NCBI GenBank assembly: GCA_047602125.1
Contig: JASGIB010000001.1
Coordinates: forward strand, 992,001-1,056,000
Direction: 5' to 3'
Source of the DNA: Pseudoluteimonas sp047602125
GTDB taxonomy: Bacteria > Pseudomonadota > Gammaproteobacteria > Xanthomonadales > Xanthomonadaceae
Length of the DNA: 64,000 nucleotides
Of the stretch, positions 28,101 through 38,200 are shown one piece after another. Below the pieces are notes generated by a model. It saw only the letters and a program-made list of their open reading frames with translations, was not told where the DNA came from and did no database searches. Within the stretch, counting starts at the first letter, position 1. Every line of letters starts with the position of its first letter. The translations under genes were made by a program, and so were the position numbers.

Positions 28101-29281
28101 AGCTGCTCGTCCTCGGCGCCGGTGTCTACCAGTTACCGATCATCCGGCGCGCGCGCGCGCTCGACCATGAAGTCATCGTCTGCAGCCGCCCCGGGGGTTA
28201 TCCCGGTTTTGCGGAGGCGAGCCGGTGCCACTACGTCGACACCACGGATGCGGCAGGTTGCTTGGCGATTGCACGGGCGGAAGGCATCCATGGCGTCGCC
28301 AGCCCGGGAACCGATGTATCGCTCGGCACGCTCGGGGTGCTGGTCGACGCACTCGGCTTGAAGGGCCCCCGCGCCTCCGCCACGGCCATCACCATCGACA
28401 AGTCCCGGATGAAGGCCTGCTTTCTCGAAGCCGGGATCCCGACGCCGCGCGCCATCCAGGCTGTCGACCTCGAAGACGCGCGTTCCGCGGCGGCTTCGAT
28501 CGGCTATCCGATCATGCTCAAGGTCGTCGACAGTTCCGGCAGCCGCGGCATCATCAAGGTGCTGGACGAGGCCACGCTGCCCGCGGCCTACGCGGATTGC
28601 CTGGCCGCCACCCGCGCCAGCCACATTCTGGTCGAGGAATTCGTCGAGGGGACGGAATTCGGCGCGCAATCCTTCGTGCAGGACGGGAAGATCGTCTTCG
28701 TCATGCCGCACGGCGACATGGTCGCCAATACGGATATCGCGACCGTCCCCGTCGGGCATTTCGTTCCATTCCCGCTTCCTCGCGCGGTCGAGGCGCAGGT
28801 GCAGGACATCGTCGCGGCCACTGTCCGCGCCGTCGGGCTGGACGACTGCGCACTGAACTTCGATTTCATCCTGCGCGGCGAAGAGGTCCTGGTATTGGAA
28901 GTCGGCGCGCGGTCGGGCGCGACCTGCCTCAGCGAGATGGTGTCCGCGCATTACGGCATGGACTACTACGGCTGGATGATCCGCGCAGCCCTGGGCGAAG
29001 CGCAGGAATGGGATTTCCAACCCGGACTTGCGGTCGCGGCGTCGCTGCTGACCTCGCCTCAAACCGGCTTGCTTCGCGCGATTCCTGCACCGCCGACCGC
29101 ACCGGACGTGGTCGATTACGCCTTCGATTACGCCGTGGGAGAATGCGTGCGGCGATTCAGCGTCGGTCCGGATCGCATCGGCCATGTCGTCGTCACCGCG
29201 GGGGGCGCATCGGTCGCAACCAATCGCCTGCGGCAGGTGCTCGACAGCCTGCACCTTTCCATAGATCGGGGACAAGCCTGA
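28097..29281 (+). CDS. ATP-grasp domain protein (carboxylate-amine ligase-like)
   Basis: 394 residues. The N-terminal Rossmann-like domain starts KLLVLGAGVYQLPIIRRA. The ATP-grasp follows, with IDKSRMKACFLEAGIPTPRA, IMLKVVDSSGSRGI (ATP-binding loop, about 139-152), VEEFVEGTEFG and LEVGARSGATC (metal binding). The fold joins a carboxylate to an amine or thiol using ATP. Lying between an acyltransferase and a sugar aminotransferase, it may attach an amino acid to an amino sugar; that is inference. It overlaps the previous stop as ATGA. Confidence 0.82.
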   Translation: MKLLVLGAGVYQLPIIRRARALDHEVIVCSRPGGYPGFAEASRCHYVDTTDAAGCLAIARAEGIHGVASPGTDVSLGTLGVLVDALGLKGPRASATAITIDKSRMKACFLEAGIPTPRAIQAVDLEDARSAAASIGYPIMLKVVDSSGSRGIIKVLDEATLPAAYADCLAATRASHILVEEFVEGTEFGAQSFVQDGKIVFVMPHGDMVANTDIATVPVGHFVPFPLPRAVEAQVQDIVAATVRAVGLDDCALNFDFILRGEEVLVLEVGARSGATCLSEMVSAHYGMDYYGWMIRAALGEAQEWDFQPGLAVAASLLTSPQTGLLRAIPAPPTAPDVVDYAFDYAVGECVRRFSVGPDRIGHVVVTAGGASVATNRLRQVLDSLHLSIDRGQA

Positions 29282-30150
29282 TGCTCCTGTGCCCCGCGTG
29301 CCGCCAGCAGATCGACTCGTTCGATGCGCCGTGCATCGCATGTGGCCACGCAGTCCCCGTCCGCAACGGGATGAAGATGCTGGCGCCCGAATTGCAAGGC
29401 GAAGCGATCCATTTCGATCCGACGGCGTTCGAAACGATCATCGCGGTCGAAGAGACTTCGTTCTGGTTCCAGGGGCGGAACGAACTGATCGCGGCGATGT
29501 CCAAGCGGTACTGCCCGGATTCGGGCCGCATCCTCGAGATCGGCTGCGGCTCGGGCGTGGTCCTGTCCAGGCTCGCCCGGACCTTCCCAGGCGCAGGCAT
29601 CGTCGGTACCGAGGCGCACATCGCCGGGCTGGATTCCGCCGCCGGCCGCGTGCGTGACGCGACATTGATGCAGATGGATGCCCGCGACATCCCGTTCCGG
29701 GACGAATTCGACCTGGTTGGGATCTTCGACGTGCTCGAGCACATCGACGACGACCGGCAGGTGCTCGGCCAGATCCTGCAATCGCTCAAGCCCGGGGGCA
29801 TGCTCATCGCCACCGTGCCCCAGCATCAATCACTGTGGAGCGAGGCAGACGACCGGGCAGGCCACGTCCGGCGCTACTCCGGGCGCGAACTCCGCGACAA
29901 AATCGCGGAAGCCGGCTTCGAACCGATCCGACAGACCTCCTTCGTCACGCTGCTTTTTCCCGCCATGATCTACGCGAGAAAGTTCCGCAGCGGCGCCAAG
30001 CGCAACGAGCGCGGCAGCGAATTCAAGATCTCCAGGGGCACGAACTCCATGCTGAGGCACGCCATGGACCTCGAACGCGGGATACTCAAGCTCGGCATCG
30101 ACCTGCCCTTCGGTGGCTCCCTGATTGCAGTCGCCAGGAAACCTTCATGA
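29281..30150 (+). CDS. Class I SAM-dependent methyltransferase with N-terminal zinc ribbon
   Basis: 289 residues. The first 25 residues hold CPAC and CIACG, a zinc-ribbon. SAM motif I is ILEIGCGSGVVL (about 85-96), an acidic strand end and DLVGIFDVLEHIDDD (about 142-156) follow, then LKPGGMLIATVPQH. This is a UbiE/Methyltransf_11-type domain, common in glycan clusters for O- or N-methylation. Its ATG shares one base with the ATP-grasp stop. Substrate unknown. Confidence 0.85.
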   Translation: MLLCPACRQQIDSFDAPCIACGHAVPVRNGMKMLAPELQGEAIHFDPTAFETIIAVEETSFWFQGRNELIAAMSKRYCPDSGRILEIGCGSGVVLSRLARTFPGAGIVGTEAHIAGLDSAAGRVRDATLMQMDARDIPFRDEFDLVGIFDVLEHIDDDRQVLGQILQSLKPGGMLIATVPQHQSLWSEADDRAGHVRRYSGRELRDKIAEAGFEPIRQTSFVTLLFPAMIYARKFRSGAKRNERGSEFKISRGTNSMLRHAMDLERGILKLGIDLPFGGSLIAVARKPS

Positions 30151-31280
30151 CCGTCCCCTTCAACCGCCCTTACATCGGCGACCGCACCCTCGATGCCGTA
30201 GCGAACGCATTCGCTGGAGGCCACCTCTCCGGCGACGGGGCGTTCACCAAGGCTTGCCATGCGTGGCTTGAAGCCAGGACAGGAGCGGCGAAGGCTTTGC
30301 TGACGCATTCGTGCACCGCGGCGCTGGAAATGGCCGCGCTGCTGCTGGACCTGAAGCCGGGCGACGAAGTGATCATGCCCTCGTTCACCTTCGTGTCGAC
30401 CGCGAACGCCTTCGTGCTGCGCGGCGCGGTGCCGGTGTTCGTGGACATCCGGCCGGACACTCTCAACATCGACGAAGCCCTGATCGAGGCTGCGATCACG
30501 CCGAAGACGCGGGCGATCTGCGTGGTGCACTACGCCGGCGTGTCTTGCGAAATGGACGACATCCTCGCCATCGCCGCGCGCCACGGGCTCGCCGTGGTCG
30601 AGGATGCCGCACAGGGCATCATGTCCACCTACAAGGGGCGCGCACTCGGCACCATCGGCGAACTCGGGGCGCTGAGCTTCCACGAAACCAAGAACATCAT
30701 TTCCGGCGAAGGCGGCGCGCTGTTGGTGCGCGATGCCGCGCTCGCCGAACGCGCCGAGATCATCCGCGAGAAGGGCACCAACCGCAGCAAGTTCTTCCGC
30801 GGACAGGTCGACAAATACACCTGGGTGGACGTGGGTTCCTCCTACCTGCCCAGCGAGATCCTCGCCGCGTTCCTGTCGGCGCAACTGGAAGAAGCGGATT
30901 CGATCAACGCGCGGCGCCTCGCGATCTGGGATCGCTACCACGCCTGGGCTGCCGCGCACGAAGCGAATGGCAGGCTCCGCAGGCCGATCGTGCCCGGCAA
31001 CTGCACCCACAACGCGCACATGTACTACCTGCTGCTGCGCGACCTGGAGGACAGGACGGCCTTCATCGCGGGCCTGAAGCAGGCCGGCGTCGGCGCGGTG
31101 TTCCATTACATCCCGCTGCATTCCTCGCCGGCCGGAATGCATTACGGGCGGACGGCAGGCGGACTCCCGGTGACCGATTCAGTGAGCGACAGGCTGGTGC
31201 GCATGCCGCTGTGGATCGGGTTGGAGGAACATCTGGAAAGGATCTTCGATACGGCCGACGGTTTGCTGTCGTCGCCCTGA
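30147..31280 (+). CDS. wecE: dTDP-4-amino-4,6-dideoxygalactose transaminase (DegT/DnrJ/EryC1 family)
   Basis: 377 residues, the length of E. coli WecE. MTVPFNRPYIGDRTLDAV at the start, MPSFTFVSTANAFVLRGAVP, VVEDAAQGIMSTYKG and the PLP lysine in SFHETKNIISGEGGAL (about 180-195) follow the WecE pattern closely. It would aminate dTDP-4-keto-6-deoxyglucose to dTDP-Fuc4N, a precursor for enterobacterial common antigen-like or O-antigen glycans. It overlaps the methyltransferase stop as ATGA and ends this operon. dTDP-glucose synthesis genes are elsewhere. Confidence 0.88.
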   Translation: MTVPFNRPYIGDRTLDAVANAFAGGHLSGDGAFTKACHAWLEARTGAAKALLTHSCTAALEMAALLLDLKPGDEVIMPSFTFVSTANAFVLRGAVPVFVDIRPDTLNIDEALIEAAITPKTRAICVVHYAGVSCEMDDILAIAARHGLAVVEDAAQGIMSTYKGRALGTIGELGALSFHETKNIISGEGGALLVRDAALAERAEIIREKGTNRSKFFRGQVDKYTWVDVGSSYLPSEILAAFLSAQLEEADSINARRLAIWDRYHAWAAAHEANGRLRRPIVPGNCTHNAHMYYLLLRDLEDRTAFIAGLKQAGVGAVFHYIPLHSSPAGMHYGRTAGGLPVTDSVSDRLVRMPLWIGLEEHLERIFDTADGLLSSP

Positions 31281-31287
31281 CAGACGC

Positions 31288-32787
31288 CTATTTCGGCAAT
31301 GCATCGGGGTCCGGGTACAGGCGGTTGCGGGCACGGAACGCGGGCGAGAACAGGTTGAGTCGTTGTTCCTGCAGCAGTCGCACCACCGAGGCGCGGCGTC
31401 GCGCATCGAACTTGCACAAGGTGAGTTGCGGAATGCAGTGATCGGGGGTTTGCGTCGGGTCGCGCGCGATCTCCCCCAGTTGCAATGCCATGCGCTGCTG
31501 GTAGGCGCTGGTGAACTTGAGCGACTGCCACGCCGCGACGCTCAGCGGGAATTGCAGCAGCAGCAATGCCGTCGCCGCGGACGCCGCCACGGCCGGCGCG
31601 ACGAGAAACCGTGATCGCGGCTTCTCATCCCCTGCCCTCCGCGGCAAGCGAACCTGCGCGATCGCCATCAGCAGCAACGCGACCAGATTCCACTCGTAGA
31701 TCATCACGTAGCGTGGTTGCCACAGGTAGGTGAAGCCGTACTGGCTGACGCGCGCCAAGAGCAAGCCAGCGACCAGTCCGTAGAACATCAGCATCAAGGC
31801 GGTGGCCACGAAACCCGCGGCATTGCGCCGCCCTGCCACCGCGCGCCACCAGAACCAAAGATGCGCCACGACCAGCAGCACCGGGATCGCCACCTCGGCG
31901 ATGCCGTACTGCGCCCCCAGCAGCTGCCGCAACTGGCCGCGGTGCGCAACCGACGCAGCCAAAGGCACCGCGATCGCCTGCTGCAGGCCATCCGCGTGGC
32001 CTGCCAGGCCCGCCAGCATCTCGTGCATCCCCCGCCCCGCCGGTGCCGCGCCGTTCACGGGGGCGACCCAGAGATAAAACAATCGATAGGCGGCTTGGGC
32101 GAAGACGATGACGGCCGTCACTTTCGTCGCCGCGCGCCAGTCGCGCCCATGTAGCGACCATATCGCCACGGCGAGCATGGCCGCGATGCTCGCGACGAGG
32201 CCGGTATCGTCGGCCACCATGTCCATCGCCAGCATGACGACCAGGAGCACTCCCAGACGCATCCGGGTCGCTGCCTGCAGTGCCCACCACGTCGTCACGA
32301 GCCCCGCGAGCACGAACAGGTGGCCGGTATAGCTCAACGTGAGCAAGGGCCAGCTGAAGACCACCGGCGCGTTCAGCGAGAGGTACACGGCGGCGAGCGC
32401 GAGGAACAACCACTTCCCCAGCCATCGAGCTTCCGGATCCTGCGCGCAGCGGCGGACGATGGCCCACAGGATGGCGAGGTTCAGGCACGCCGCAAGCACC
32501 CCGATGATCGCCTCCACCCCGAAGTCGAGATCGAGGAAACGGTAATGCAGCAGCATGATGAGCTTGCGCAGCGGTTGCGAATGGTCGAGGGCGCTGCGCT
32601 TGATGAACAAGTCATTGAACGACAGATGCCCCTCGGCCGCCCGCCGGATGACGGTGTCCACGAAATACCACCCGTCCGAGATGACCAAGGGATTCGCCGC
32701 CTTGGATGCGAAGAGCAGCGCATTGAGGCAGATCGCGACCAACCCTCCCGCGAAAACCGCCTGAAGCAACATTCGTCTTGCGTGCAT
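31288..32787 (-). CDS. Polytopic membrane protein, GT-C-like
   Basis: 499 residues with about ten to eleven hydrophobic segments and a soluble C-terminal tail (about 420-499). After the first helix, ISDGWYFVDTVIRRA offers an acidic residue in the first loop, as in many GT-C enzymes. It shows the same general plan as the protein at 11935-13536, without strong identity. The ATG at 32787 (MHARRMLLQ) is chosen; a longer frame starts at 32832. It is convergent with wecE. Likely a glycan polymerase or polyprenyl-sugar transferase; unproven. Confidence 0.55.
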   Translation of the reverse strand: MHARRMLLQAVFAGGLVAICLNALLFASKAANPLVISDGWYFVDTVIRRAAEGHLSFNDLFIKRSALDHSQPLRKLIMLLHYRFLDLDFGVEAIIGVLAACLNLAILWAIVRRCAQDPEARWLGKWLFLALAAVYLSLNAPVVFSWPLLTLSYTGHLFVLAGLVTTWWALQAATRMRLGVLLVVMLAMDMVADDTGLVASIAAMLAVAIWSLHGRDWRAATKVTAVIVFAQAAYRLFYLWVAPVNGAAPAGRGMHEMLAGLAGHADGLQQAIAVPLAASVAHRGQLRQLLGAQYGIAEVAIPVLLVVAHLWFWWRAVAGRRNAAGFVATALMLMFYGLVAGLLLARVSQYGFTYLWQPRYVMIYEWNLVALLLMAIAQVRLPRRAGDEKPRSRFLVAPAVAASAATALLLLQFPLSVAAWQSLKFTSAYQQRMALQLGEIARDPTQTPDHCIPQLTLCKFDARRRASVVRLLQEQRLNLFSPAFRARNRLYPDPDALPK

Positions 32788-32904
32788 AGGGGCTCCGGGC
32801 CACGCGCTGCCGCGAAACGAGCGGCCATGCAATCAGATGGGAAACAAGAGGGAATGGGCTGCATGTTAATATGCACCACTCCGTCCGCCAGACTGAACGC
32901 GCTC

Positions 32905-33357
32905 ATGAGAACCGCACTCCTCGCCGTGGCCATTGCAATCCTGCCGCTCGCCGGCTGCAAACAGCAACAGGCAGCTCCCGCCACGCCGCCCGCCGACGCC
33001 TCGGCCACCAGCAACGCCCCGGCTGCGCCCGCGGCGCGCAAGCATCGCCTGACCAAGGAAGACATCGCCCGGATCGAAGCCACCGGCAAGACAGGGTTCT
33101 GGTCGGACGTCACCGAAGTCTGCACCGGAGCCAAGCGCGTCCCCGCGATGCTGACCTGGAATGTCCGGGCCAGCGGGGCAGAAAAGGTGATCCTCTTCGT
33201 CGACTCCAGCGGCAATGAACGCCACTTCGGGACCGGTGGCCCCGTCGGCGAACAGCGCACCGGGCCATGGCTGCGGCCGGGAATGGTATTCAAGCTGCGC
33301 AATGCGAAGGACAAGGTCGAACTCGGCTCGATCGTGATCGTCGCCAAGCAGTGCTGA
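32905..33357 (+). CDS. Lipoprotein with a Wzt-C-like beta-rich domain
   Basis: 150 residues. The signal peptide ends LAGC (Cys18), then a Pro/Ala-rich linker (20-45). The globular part has Cys73, WNVRASGAE (85-93), TGPWLRPGM (119-127) and a terminal Cys150 that could pair with Cys73. These anchors closely match residues 280-323 of the Wzt ATPase two genes downstream and are also visible in the lipoprotein at 20000-20398. TAATAT at 32867-32872 could be a -10 box. Role unknown; envelope location is predicted. Confidence 0.78.
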   Translation: MRTALLAVAIAILPLAGCKQQQAAPATPPADASATSNAPAAPAARKHRLTKEDIARIEATGKTGFWSDVTEVCTGAKRVPAMLTWNVRASGAEKVILFVDSSGNERHFGTGGPVGEQRTGPWLRPGMVFKLRNAKDKVELGSIVIVAKQC

Positions 33358-33395
33358 ACCGCCCCGGCTGAGGGCGGCAAACCCGCACCTTCGCG

Positions 33396-34184
33396 ATGAC
33401 GCCGCTCGCCGCCACCGTTCACGACTGGTCGAGATCGCTGCGCCTGGCGCCGCTGTGGACCAGCCTCGCATTCGAGGACCTGCACGACCGCTACCGCCGC
33501 ACGGCCTTCGGCCTGCTGTGGATCGTGTTTTCCTTCGCCCTGTTCGTACTGGTGAAGGTGCTCGTCTTCGGCCAGCTGACCAAGGCGTCCACCGCTGAAT
33601 TCGGCCTGTTCGTGACCATCGGCTTCGGTCTGTGGACCTACATCAACGCGATGGTCATGGACGCCTGTACGGCGTACATGCACGCACGTCCCTGGATCCT
33701 CGGCACCGCGACGCCGCATCCGGTGTTCCTGCTGCAGGCCGTGTACCGCAACCTGCTCATCTTCGTCCTGGTGCTGCTGGTGATGGGCGTCGCCTTGATA
33801 TGGAAAACCTCGCCCTGGACGTGGCAGGCCTTCGCCGCGGTTCCGGGGCTGCTGGCATATCCCCTCACCTCGCTCTGGCTGGCGATGATCCTGGCCCCGT
33901 TTTGCGCGCGCTGGCGGGACCTGCACCATGCGATCCAGACCGGCATGCGCCTGATCTTCTTCGTCACGCCCATCCTGTGGATGCCGAGCGCAAGCGGCAA
34001 GCTGGCGTTGATCGCGCGGATGAACCCGCTTTCGCACTTCGTGGCGATCGTGCGCGATCCGCTGATGTACAACCATGTCCCGCTCGACAGCTGGAAGGTC
34101 GTGCTGGTCGTCAATGCGCTGGGCCTGCCCGCGGGCATGCTCGCCTACCTGCACACCCGCAACCAAGTCGCACACTGGGTCTGA
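33396..34184 (+). CDS. wzm: O-antigen ABC exporter permease
   Basis: 262 residues with about six transmembrane helices of the ABC-2 type. RYRRTAFGLLWIVFSFALFV near the start is the conserved Wzm/TagG/KpsM entry (cytosolic helix then first helix), and FVTPILWMPSA near residue 190 and MNPLSHFVAIVRDPL are typical. It exports undecaprenyl-diphosphate-linked glycan to the periplasm with the ATPase encoded downstream. The ATG at 33396 is 38 bases after the lipoprotein stop. Confidence 0.9.
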   Translation: MTPLAATVHDWSRSLRLAPLWTSLAFEDLHDRYRRTAFGLLWIVFSFALFVLVKVLVFGQLTKASTAEFGLFVTIGFGLWTYINAMVMDACTAYMHARPWILGTATPHPVFLLQAVYRNLLIFVLVLLVMGVALIWKTSPWTWQAFAAVPGLLAYPLTSLWLAMILAPFCARWRDLHHAIQTGMRLIFFVTPILWMPSASGKLALIARMNPLSHFVAIVRDPLMYNHVPLDSWKVVLVVNALGLPAGMLAYLHTRNQVAHWV

Positions 34185-34185
34185 C

Positions 34186-35235
34186 ATGTTCCTGCGCGCA
34201 GATCGCGTCACGCTCGAGTTTCCCCTGCATTCCCGGCACCGGCATGCGCTGGGCCCCGCTGGCGGCGCGCCCCTAGGCGGCCAGCTGATGGCGCGCGGCC
34301 GCAGGCAATACGTGCGCGCGATCGACGACGTGTCGTTCGACCTGCGCGAAGGCGACCGCCTGGCCCTGGTCGGGCACAACGGATCGGGCAAGTCGAGCCT
34401 GTTGCGGGCGCTCGCCGGGATCTACCAGCCGAACACGGGGAGAATCGAGGCCAGCGCCCCGGTTTCGGGCATCTTCAACATGAACCTCGGCTTCCGGCAA
34501 GAAGCCTCCGGGTACCGCAACATCGTGCTCAAGGGGCTGATGTCCGGGCGATCGCGCGCGGAAATCGATGCGGCGCTGCCGGGAATCGCCGAATTCACCG
34601 GCCTGGGGCCCTACCTGGACATGCCCTTGCACAGCTACTCCCAGGGCATGGCCATGCGCCTGGCGTTCGCCGCCACGACCGCGTTCACCAACGACATCCT
34701 GGTCATGGACGAATGGATCGGCGCGGGCGACGCCGGTTTCCAGGAAAAGATCATCGCGCGCATGAACGATTTCCTGCACGCGGCCACGATCATCGTCGTC
34801 GCCTCGCACAGCGCCACGCTGCTGCGCAGGATCGCCAGCCGCGCGATCTGGCTGGAGCACGGGCGCGTGCGGGCCATGGGCGGCACCGAAGTGATCGATG
34901 CCTACGAGTCGTCGGTGCTCGTCGAAAGCCTCGAGCCCGCGGTGCGCGAGCACGTACGCGATCGCCGCGGGCTATGGCAACTGCCGGCGGGAACGATCGA
35001 CGACGGTCCCGCGCAGTTGCTCTGGAACGTCATCGGCGGCGCGGAAGACCTGCAGCTGGTCCTGCGGCAGCAGGACGGTTCGGTGCAGGCGGTGCGCAAC
35101 GTCGTGCGCCGCTGCGGCGCGTGGCCACTCGCACCGTGGGTGCGGCCCGGCATGCGCTTCGAGATACGAAGCGCGCGCATGGACGAATGCATCGCGGACT
35201 GCACCATCGACGAACGAACGGCAGCGACCGCTTAG
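34186..35235 (+). CDS. wzt: O-antigen ABC exporter ATPase with C-terminal beta domain
   Basis: 349 residues. Walker A is LVGHNGSGKSSLL (about 64-76). The signature region is YSQGMAMRLAFA and Walker B is LVMDEWIGAGD, the form found in Wzt/KpsT/TagH. Residues about 265-349 make an extra C-terminal domain with WNV (280-282) and PWVRPGM (317-323). In Wzt proteins this position holds a carbohydrate-binding domain that recognises the O-antigen end. Here it instead resembles the locus lipoproteins. It starts one base after the wzm stop and its end overlaps the convergent gene by four bases. Confidence 0.9.
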   Translation: MFLRADRVTLEFPLHSRHRHALGPAGGAPLGGQLMARGRRQYVRAIDDVSFDLREGDRLALVGHNGSGKSSLLRALAGIYQPNTGRIEASAPVSGIFNMNLGFRQEASGYRNIVLKGLMSGRSRAEIDAALPGIAEFTGLGPYLDMPLHSYSQGMAMRLAFAATTAFTNDILVMDEWIGAGDAGFQEKIIARMNDFLHAATIIVVASHSATLLRRIASRAIWLEHGRVRAMGGTEVIDAYESSVLVESLEPAVREHVRDRRGLWQLPAGTIDDGPAQLLWNVIGGAEDLQLVLRQQDGSVQAVRNVVRRCGAWPLAPWVRPGMRFEIRSARMDECIADCTIDERTAATA

Positions 35236-38200
35236 CGGGCCAGCAATTCGCCGATGCGGGCATGCGCCCGCTCGCGCGAGGTGACTTCGCGGGCGAACGC
35301 GAGCCCCGCTTCGGAAAGCGCACGCCAGCGCGCGTCATCGCGCAGCAATCCGGCGACATGCGCGGCCAGCGCCTCGGGCGTATCGCCGACCAGCACGTTC
35401 GTCCCGCGTTCCAGCCCCATGCCTTCGGCGGCGATCGGCGTGCAGACCATCGGCAACCCGCGCGCCAGGCTTTCGGCGACCTTGCCCTTGGCGCCGGCGC
35501 CGTAGCGCAACGGCGCGACGCTCACGCGCCGCCGGTCGAGGAACGCAGCGAGGTCGGGCACGAAGCCGACGGCCTCGACGCCCGGGCGTTCACCCAGCGC
35601 TTCGACCTCCGGCGGCATGTGGCTGCCGACGACGTGCAGCTTCGCATCCGGCATTTCGCGCAACACCAGCGGCCACGCCTCATCGACGAACCAACGGATG
35701 CCGTCCGCGTTCGGCGGATGGCGGAACCCGCCGACGAAGCACACGCCCTCCCGCCCCTCGAGCGCGGCGGCCCGGTCGACCGGATCGTGCACCAGCGGGA
35801 ACAGGCGAACGTCGGCCCGCGGGAATTCCTTCAGCAGCAATTCCCGCTCGAAGTCCGAATGCACCATGGTCACGTCCGCGCGCCCGACCACCTCGAACTC
35901 GCGGCTTCGCGTGCGCAAGGCGGCCGCCGCGGCCTGCCTGTCGCCGGCCAGTTCCGCCTCGCGCATCTCGCGCAGGAAATGCATGTCCGCGTTGAGGAAC
36001 ACGATGCGCGCGCCAGGGTATTTCTTCCGCAACGCCTCCATGTGCGCTTCGCCGACGCCGAAGCGATGCAGGAACACCACGTCGAACGGATCGTTGCGCG
36101 CGCCGAGGAACATCGGCATGCGCGAATACGCCGGGTGGTAGATCGGCTCGATCCCGATGCGCTGCAGGTCGCGCGTCTCCGCGCCCATGTGCGCGAAGTT
36201 GTCCTCAGGCACGAACGTCACCTTCCAGCCGTGCGCCAAGAAGGCGCGCATCACTTCCGTCGCGACGAGGGAACCCGCGTCTTCGTTCGGGGTCGGCGTG
36301 CAATGATCGACGAACAGGACCCGCTTGCCGACGCCGCGTTCCTTTTCCAGCTCCGGGCTGTCGGCGTTTTCGCGATGCCCGGCCAGCACGTGGGCCCAAC
36401 GCGCATGCAGCTTGCGCAGGTTTTCCACCTGATAGGCCTTCGCGCCGGAAGCGAGGTCCGTGCCGGAACTCACGCCCTCGAAATGCAGGACCTGCGACAA
36501 CGGCTGCACTACCGTGCGCAGGCCGCGGTCGCGCACGCGGAACGCGAGGTCCGCATCCTCGGCGTAGGCCGGGACGAACAGTTCGTCGAAGCCACCGAGC
36601 GATTCCCAGAGTTCGCGCCGCAGGGCGATCGACGCGCCGGACACGTAGTCTACGTCGCGCAGGTAACAGAATTCCGGCCGCCGCGGATCGGAACCGCGAC
36701 CGTAATTCCACGCGGAACCGTCGCGCCACACGATGGCGCCGCATTCCTGCAGGCGTCCGTCCGGATACACCAGCTTCGACCCGGCGAGGCCGATGCCTTC
36801 GTCGGATTCGAGTGTGCCGATCAGCTCGTCCAGCCACCCGGGCAGGACCTGCGTGTCGTTGTTGAGGAAGACGACATGGCGCCCGCTCGCGGAGGCCGCG
36901 GCCGCATTGCAGTTCCGCACGAAGCCCAGGTTCGCGGCATGGCGCACGTGGCGCACGCGCGGGATCGGCACCGACAATGCCGCGTCCGTCGCGTCCGTGG
37001 AGGCATCGTCGCCGACGATGATTTCGAACGAATACCGGCTCTCGTGCGAAAGCAGCGCGTCGATGCACGCCAGCGTGAACGAGACCTGGTTGTAGACCGG
37101 GATGACGATCGAAACATCCGGCGAATGGACTTCCGCCGGCGCACGGCGCGCGATCTCGCGCGCCCAGGCGATCGCCTGTTCGTCGCTGCACTCAAGCTTG
37201 GCCGCCCCGCGCACCTCGTCGCCGACGATCGGCAGGTGGTAGCGGTCGATGCGCAGCACGGCATCGGCCGCGGCAGCCTCGCCGAATTCCTCGACGAGAT
37301 AGGTGCGCAGCCGCGCGTGCGGGCGCAGCAGGGGCAAGGACAAGTCGGTCGCGGCGGCCGGGGAATCCGGCTCGACCCGCAGCGACGGGATTTCCGCTTC
37401 GCTCACGCCGGATAGCGGAATCGACAACGGCGTTTCCGCCTCGGCCGAACGCAACGGCCACCATGGCGACTCGCCGCGGGCGCGACGCATCAGCGCGCGC
37501 AACGGCGCGGTGAGCCGCCAGCTATGGCTCGCGCGGATCGACTCGAGTTCCCTGCGTAGGCCACCGGCTTCGGCGAAGCTCGCTTCCAGCGCGGCGCGCG
37601 TCGCGAGGTATTCGCGATCGCGTCGCTGGTAATCGAGCTGCGTCTGCCGCAGCAGGTCGTCGGTCTGCCGATAGGTTTCGAGGATCGAGCTCCGCTCCTC
37701 CTCCACCGTCGCCTTGCCCGACAAGGCCAGCTCCAATTGTCCGGAGATCTGTTCTTTCTCCGATTCGGATCGCGCCTGCTGCGCTTCGTAGCCGCGGCGC
37801 ATTTCCGATTTCTCGGCCTCGGACCGCGCCTGCAATTCCCGGTGCGCTGCCTGCGTTTCCCGCAAACGGAGATCGGTATCGCGATATACGCGCAACGCCG
37901 AGTCGCGCTCGCCGATGGCATCGTCGCGCTCGGCCTCGCGCAGGCGGTAAAGGCGGAGCCGGTCGCGCAGGATCGGGGCGAAATCCACCGCGGCGGCGCG
38001 CAAGCCTTCGGCGACGGCCTGCAATTCCGACAACGGCTCGGGCTTTCCTTCCGCCGCGTCGCGGCACCAGGCCCAGACCTGTTCCGCCCGGTCGCCCAGC
38101 GGCCGTGGCAAGGCCGAACCGGGCGATGGCTTCGCCGGCTTGAGGTATGCATCCACGCGATCGGCGACGTTGTCGGCCCTCTCCGGCCATTCCAAACCTT

